A stretch of 64,000 bases of DNA from JBGRQA01 sp041725895 (GTDB lineage Bacteria > Bacteroidota > Bacteroidia > Bacteroidales > Marinifilaceae): contig JBGRQA010000003.1 in NCBI GenBank assembly GCA_041725895.1, positions 124,001-188,000 of the forward strand, given 5' to 3'. Position numbers and translations under genes: made by a program. A model generated the notes under the pieces. It ran no database searches. It saw only the letters and a program-made list of their open reading frames with translations, and had not been told where the DNA came from. The stretch's first letter is position 1, and the number at the start of each line of letters is the position of its first letter. Shown in pieces: positions 61,388-64,000 of the stretch.

Positions 61388-62537
61388 AAACAAGATTTCT
61401 CAATTGAGCAAAATAAACTTTCTCACTTTCTCTTTAAGATACAGAATAATACCCAAGCTTGCAATTTCTTTCATTCGCAAATCTATACTACTCTTAATTC
61501 AATTTTCTTTTCATTTTTTTTACTATTTACTCTCAAGTTGATTCATAAACAAAAACTGAGCACAACTTCAAATCACGTAGCCCAAATACAATATACTGAA
61601 CCTAAATCCGCAAATAATTAAACATCCCCTTCAAGATTTCATTGAATAATTTCTTGCTAACAAAAACATGATAGAGCAAGCGAGTACTCAACAATTTTCC
61701 CTTTTGTCTTAAAATTTGGCAGCTTTACGAGGTACACTTTTTCATGAACAACTCTCAATTAATTCAATTTGCATTATTGCCAAGATATATTCTTTATCAA
61801 ACTACCTTGCCCCAGAGTTAGGAACAATCTCACATAGACTCAAAAAATACGACTATGGACTAAAACAATACGGATGTAGATTCATACACTATAACCGGGA
61901 ACAAAAATTCTATGGCACAATATTCGAATATACGTCCCGTAAGTTAAATAGACCCCTTGGGTATTCATTGTTTTCGAAAACAGCAAATGGAATCGACTAC
62001 TAGCGATAAAACTAGGGTAGGTTAACTGATATTCAGACAGAAATTCTGATCTTTTGCAGAGCTTCCAAAAGCACGAATCATTTTCAAATATGGAAAAGTA
62101 TACATCCAAAATATGTCCATTATCGTACACGACTGTTCACTATCGCAACACCTTTCAATCGAAACACTAGCAAACAAAAACGCAACCACACTGATTTTCG
62201 TCACTTTAACACAATTGGTACAAATTATGTTGTAGTTTTGTGGTAAAATAAAAAGGAAAGCCGTAAAACGATTTCCATTCCTTTGGGTTCGTCAATCGTA
62301 ATTCAAATCGAGCTAAATTATTTTATAGATAAACCAATAATGGAATAAATTCTAAACAAGATACTCTCTGCTAACCGTGGCATTCGGCTGAACTAACTAC
62401 TTAATGAGCTGAATGGGAAATCTTCCGGAAATCACCGGGAGATTTCCTCCCACATTTTAACCATCAGTGATTGATGGAATACTAACAAACCTCAATGAAG
62501 TCGCACACACTGCCTAAAACCTGAAAATTGGGGCAAA
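61388..62537. other. 1.15-kb intergenic region without convincing genes
   Basis: AT-rich. A 95-codon plus-strand frame (61716-62003) and an 82-codon minus-strand frame (61882-62130) overlap, start with weak codons and resemble nothing known. An imperfect hairpin AAAGGAA / TTCCTTT near 62254-62285 may terminate minus-strand transcription. No tRNA-like or repeat structure was recognised. Confidence 0.5.
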
Positions 62538-63500
62538 ATGAAACAGTTCGGCAACATCATTATAGGGCTAATCATGGGATTGCTATTTTTAAGCTTCGCC
62601 ATGGCACAACCCAAAATTGACATTCAAAAAGCTTCGGAAATTTTCAAAGAAACAAAGGCTCTATGTCTTAAAGACAATGGTCTACTTTGGGGCAGAAGTC
62701 TGAATGTCCCCTTGATTTTTGTAGATCCAAACACCAGAATGATTGTTTCCAACAGTGCGGACAAAAGTGGGATTCTATCTTTGCAGAAAGATGTTTTTGT
62801 TGGATATATGCCGGAACAAATTCAAATCACCAAAGGTACTATTCAATTGGGAGGGAAAAGATATGCAATACTACCTTGGCCTCTTCCATCGAATACCGAA
62901 GAGCGACAGCTCCAAATCATTCACGAAGCTTTTCACTGCCTGCAACCGGAACTGAATCTTCAACCGCAACCTTATCATAATGGGCACATGGATCAAATGG
63001 AGGCCCGTCTGTGGTTAAAATTAGAATGGGAAGCTCTCGAAAAAGCCGTTAGAAGTAAAGCTCAGGAAAGAAAACAGGCTATAACAGATGCTGTCCTTTT
63101 CAGAATCTACCGAAGAGCCCTGTATAAAGCAAGCGAAGAATACGAAAATCGATTTGAAATCCACGAAGGGATGGCTGAATATACAGCTCAAAAAATATGC
63201 AGTACTAAAACGGATCTTAAAGTTTACCTTACCAAATCATTAAAAATTCTCTGGAAAGCGGAGTCTTTCGTCAATAACTTTGCTTACTGTTCCGGTCCTC
63301 TGTATGGCTTTCTACTGGATGCAAGCGGAATAGAATGGCGCAATCAGCTAAGTGCAAAAGACGACCTTGCCAGAATCACTCAAAAGGCATACAATATTAC
63401 ATTACCTAAAGACATATATCTGGAAGCCGAGGAACGGTCGGTTCGATATCGGGGCGCACTCATTATGGGGGAAGAGTTGGACCGTGAAGCAGAATTATAA
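62538..63500 (+). CDS. Secreted zinc metallopeptidase-like protein (HExxH)
   Basis: A 320-residue exported protein with a signal peptide (about 1-23, FAMAQ). It carries a zinc motif HEAFH at 129-133 (QIIHEAFHCLQ) and a downstream HEGMAEYTA with E210/E214 as candidate third ligand, the gluzincin arrangement HExxH...E. Basic and aromatic helices separate the two. The rest does not match a family I can name. A homologous group I recall only loosely is longer at the C-terminus, so truncation is possible; no obvious frameshift continuation is seen after the stop. Substrate unknown. It lies in an otherwise gene-poor stretch. Confidence 0.78.
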   Translation: MKQFGNIIIGLIMGLLFLSFAMAQPKIDIQKASEIFKETKALCLKDNGLLWGRSLNVPLIFVDPNTRMIVSNSADKSGILSLQKDVFVGYMPEQIQITKGTIQLGGKRYAILPWPLPSNTEERQLQIIHEAFHCLQPELNLQPQPYHNGHMDQMEARLWLKLEWEALEKAVRSKAQERKQAITDAVLFRIYRRALYKASEEYENRFEIHEGMAEYTAQKICSTKTDLKVYLTKSLKILWKAESFVNNFAYCSGPLYGFLLDASGIEWRNQLSAKDDLARITQKAYNITLPKDIYLEAEERSVRYRGALIMGEELDREAEL

Positions 63501-63667
63501 CAGAAACCTTTTTAATGTTACAAACACTATGAAGGATCTTTTCAACAACAGAAATTCGAGAGCTGCTATATAATAATCTCCTTTATTTTTTAATGATAAT
63601 AGATAATTCCTTGCATCTATCAAAAATTATTTACTTACAGCTACAAGAAAGCAATTAAAGATAAAAA

Positions 63668-64000
63668 TTATTTGTTTTGAGCTCTCCACTCATTTAACAG
63701 AAGAGCCTCCTGCAATATTTCCCGAATAGCATCCACCGGAAAATGATCCAAAGAACGAATACAGATAGAACGAACCTCAACTCTTTCTTTGGCTTCAAGA
63801 ATTCCTTGTTCATTTCCCAACTCCATACCATGGCAAAATCCCAGATCTACCCCATCCTTCACAGGATTTATATAACAAAAGCGACCGTAATAGTAGTAAA
63901 AAGGAATGTGATGAGCCAGACGTTCCTCAATATTAGGTCCTGCTTCCAGGATCAATTTTCGAAGGGCCTCAATTATTTCACGTTTTTCCCTCTCATGTTT
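63668..64000 (-). CDS. DUF1801 domain protein, 5' end cut by window
   Basis: A partial protein (at least 111 residues) open to the window edge: the frame continues through 64000 (KHEREKREIIEALRK precedes LILEAGP). Diagnostic DUF1801/YdhG-like segments are HIPFYYYYGRFCYINPVKDGVDLGFCHG followed by the segment VEVRSICIRSLDHFP. The family is small (about 115-140 residues), lacks known catalytic residues and is related to iron-chaperone YdhG/frataxin-like folds. The true start lies outside the window. No operon partner is visible within the window. Confidence 0.75.
   Translation of the reverse strand, partial: KHEREKREIIEALRKLILEAGPNIEERLAHHIPFYYYYGRFCYINPVKDGVDLGFCHGMELGNEQGILEAKERVEVRSICIRSLDHFPVDAIREILQEALLLNEWRAQNK

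Noticed and set aside
61716..62130. Overlapping frames on both strands in the gene-poor region
   Set aside because: Starts are weak (TTG), frames overlap each other antisense, and neither resembles a known protein.

Overview
The window looks like a chromosome segment of a Bacteroidota bacterium, most likely a marine Marinilabiliales/Marinifilaceae-type organism (inference). The reasons are gene families that are largely Bacteroidota-specific (BT_3928-type DoxX protein, DUF4159, DUF6261, duplicated DUF1599, RprX/RprY-like pair), an AT-rich A/T-tract start context (often AATTATG) instead of strong Shine-Dalgarno sites, and at least one clean Bacteroidota promoter (TTTG-N19-TACCTTTG upstream of uvrA). 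No rRNA, tRNA, CRISPR array or insertion sequence was seen.

Region 1 (1-12 kb, all minus strand) is a curli/functional-amyloid locus. A csgE-csgF-csgG secretion operon is followed, after a 1.1 kb gap, by a very long curlin (46 eleven/twelve-residue half-repeats) and a short CsgB-like curlin separated by a perfect hairpin. Upstream lie a small HTH protein, a receiver-like protein lacking the phospho-acceptor Asp, a sigma-54 NtrC-type response regulator and a REC-PAS-PAS-PAS histidine kinase. These are plausible curli regulators, but that link is inferred from position only.

Region 2 (12-24 kb) is mostly housekeeping: a TIGR01777 epimerase, cdaA (c-di-AMP synthesis) with folP on the minus strand; then DUF1599, the DoxX/BT_3928 protein, tpiA, prmA, a 1492-residue exported protein of unknown function and a DUF6261 protein on the plus strand.

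Region 3 (24.3-28.4 kb) is the main accessory segment. It encodes ywbE and a two-gene alpha-pore-forming toxin of the XaxA/XaxB (YaxAB) family in the canonical A-then-B order. Upstream is an array of about 12 degenerate repeats with a strict 21-bp (occasionally 20-bp) period, and then an unrecognised 247-residue protein.

Region 4 (29-46.7 kb) holds ppk1 and sixA, topB, a membrane/envelope operon (SdiA-regulated-like lipoprotein, a degenerate metallophosphoesterase fused to an outer-membrane barrel, hybrid kinase), an HD domain fused to a Pycsar-effector membrane module, rsmE, DUF4159, a phosphofructokinase with pyrophosphate-type signature residues, and a YgjV-like membrane protein.

Region 5 (46.7-64 kb) contains an SPFH-RHH operon preceded by a tandem-palindrome operator candidate, an ECF sigma factor, uvrA, a HEAT-like protein, a PyrD-like enzyme, a YggS-type PLP protein and an RprXY-like two-component pair. 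The kinase of that pair has a Cys/His-rich periplasmic domain and is divergent from a 13-cysteine exported protein, suggesting a metal- or redox-response module. The rest is a TPR protein, a gluzincin-like pseudo-peptidase, a Kef-type antiporter, a secreted HExxH metallopeptidase and a DUF1801 protein cut by the window end.
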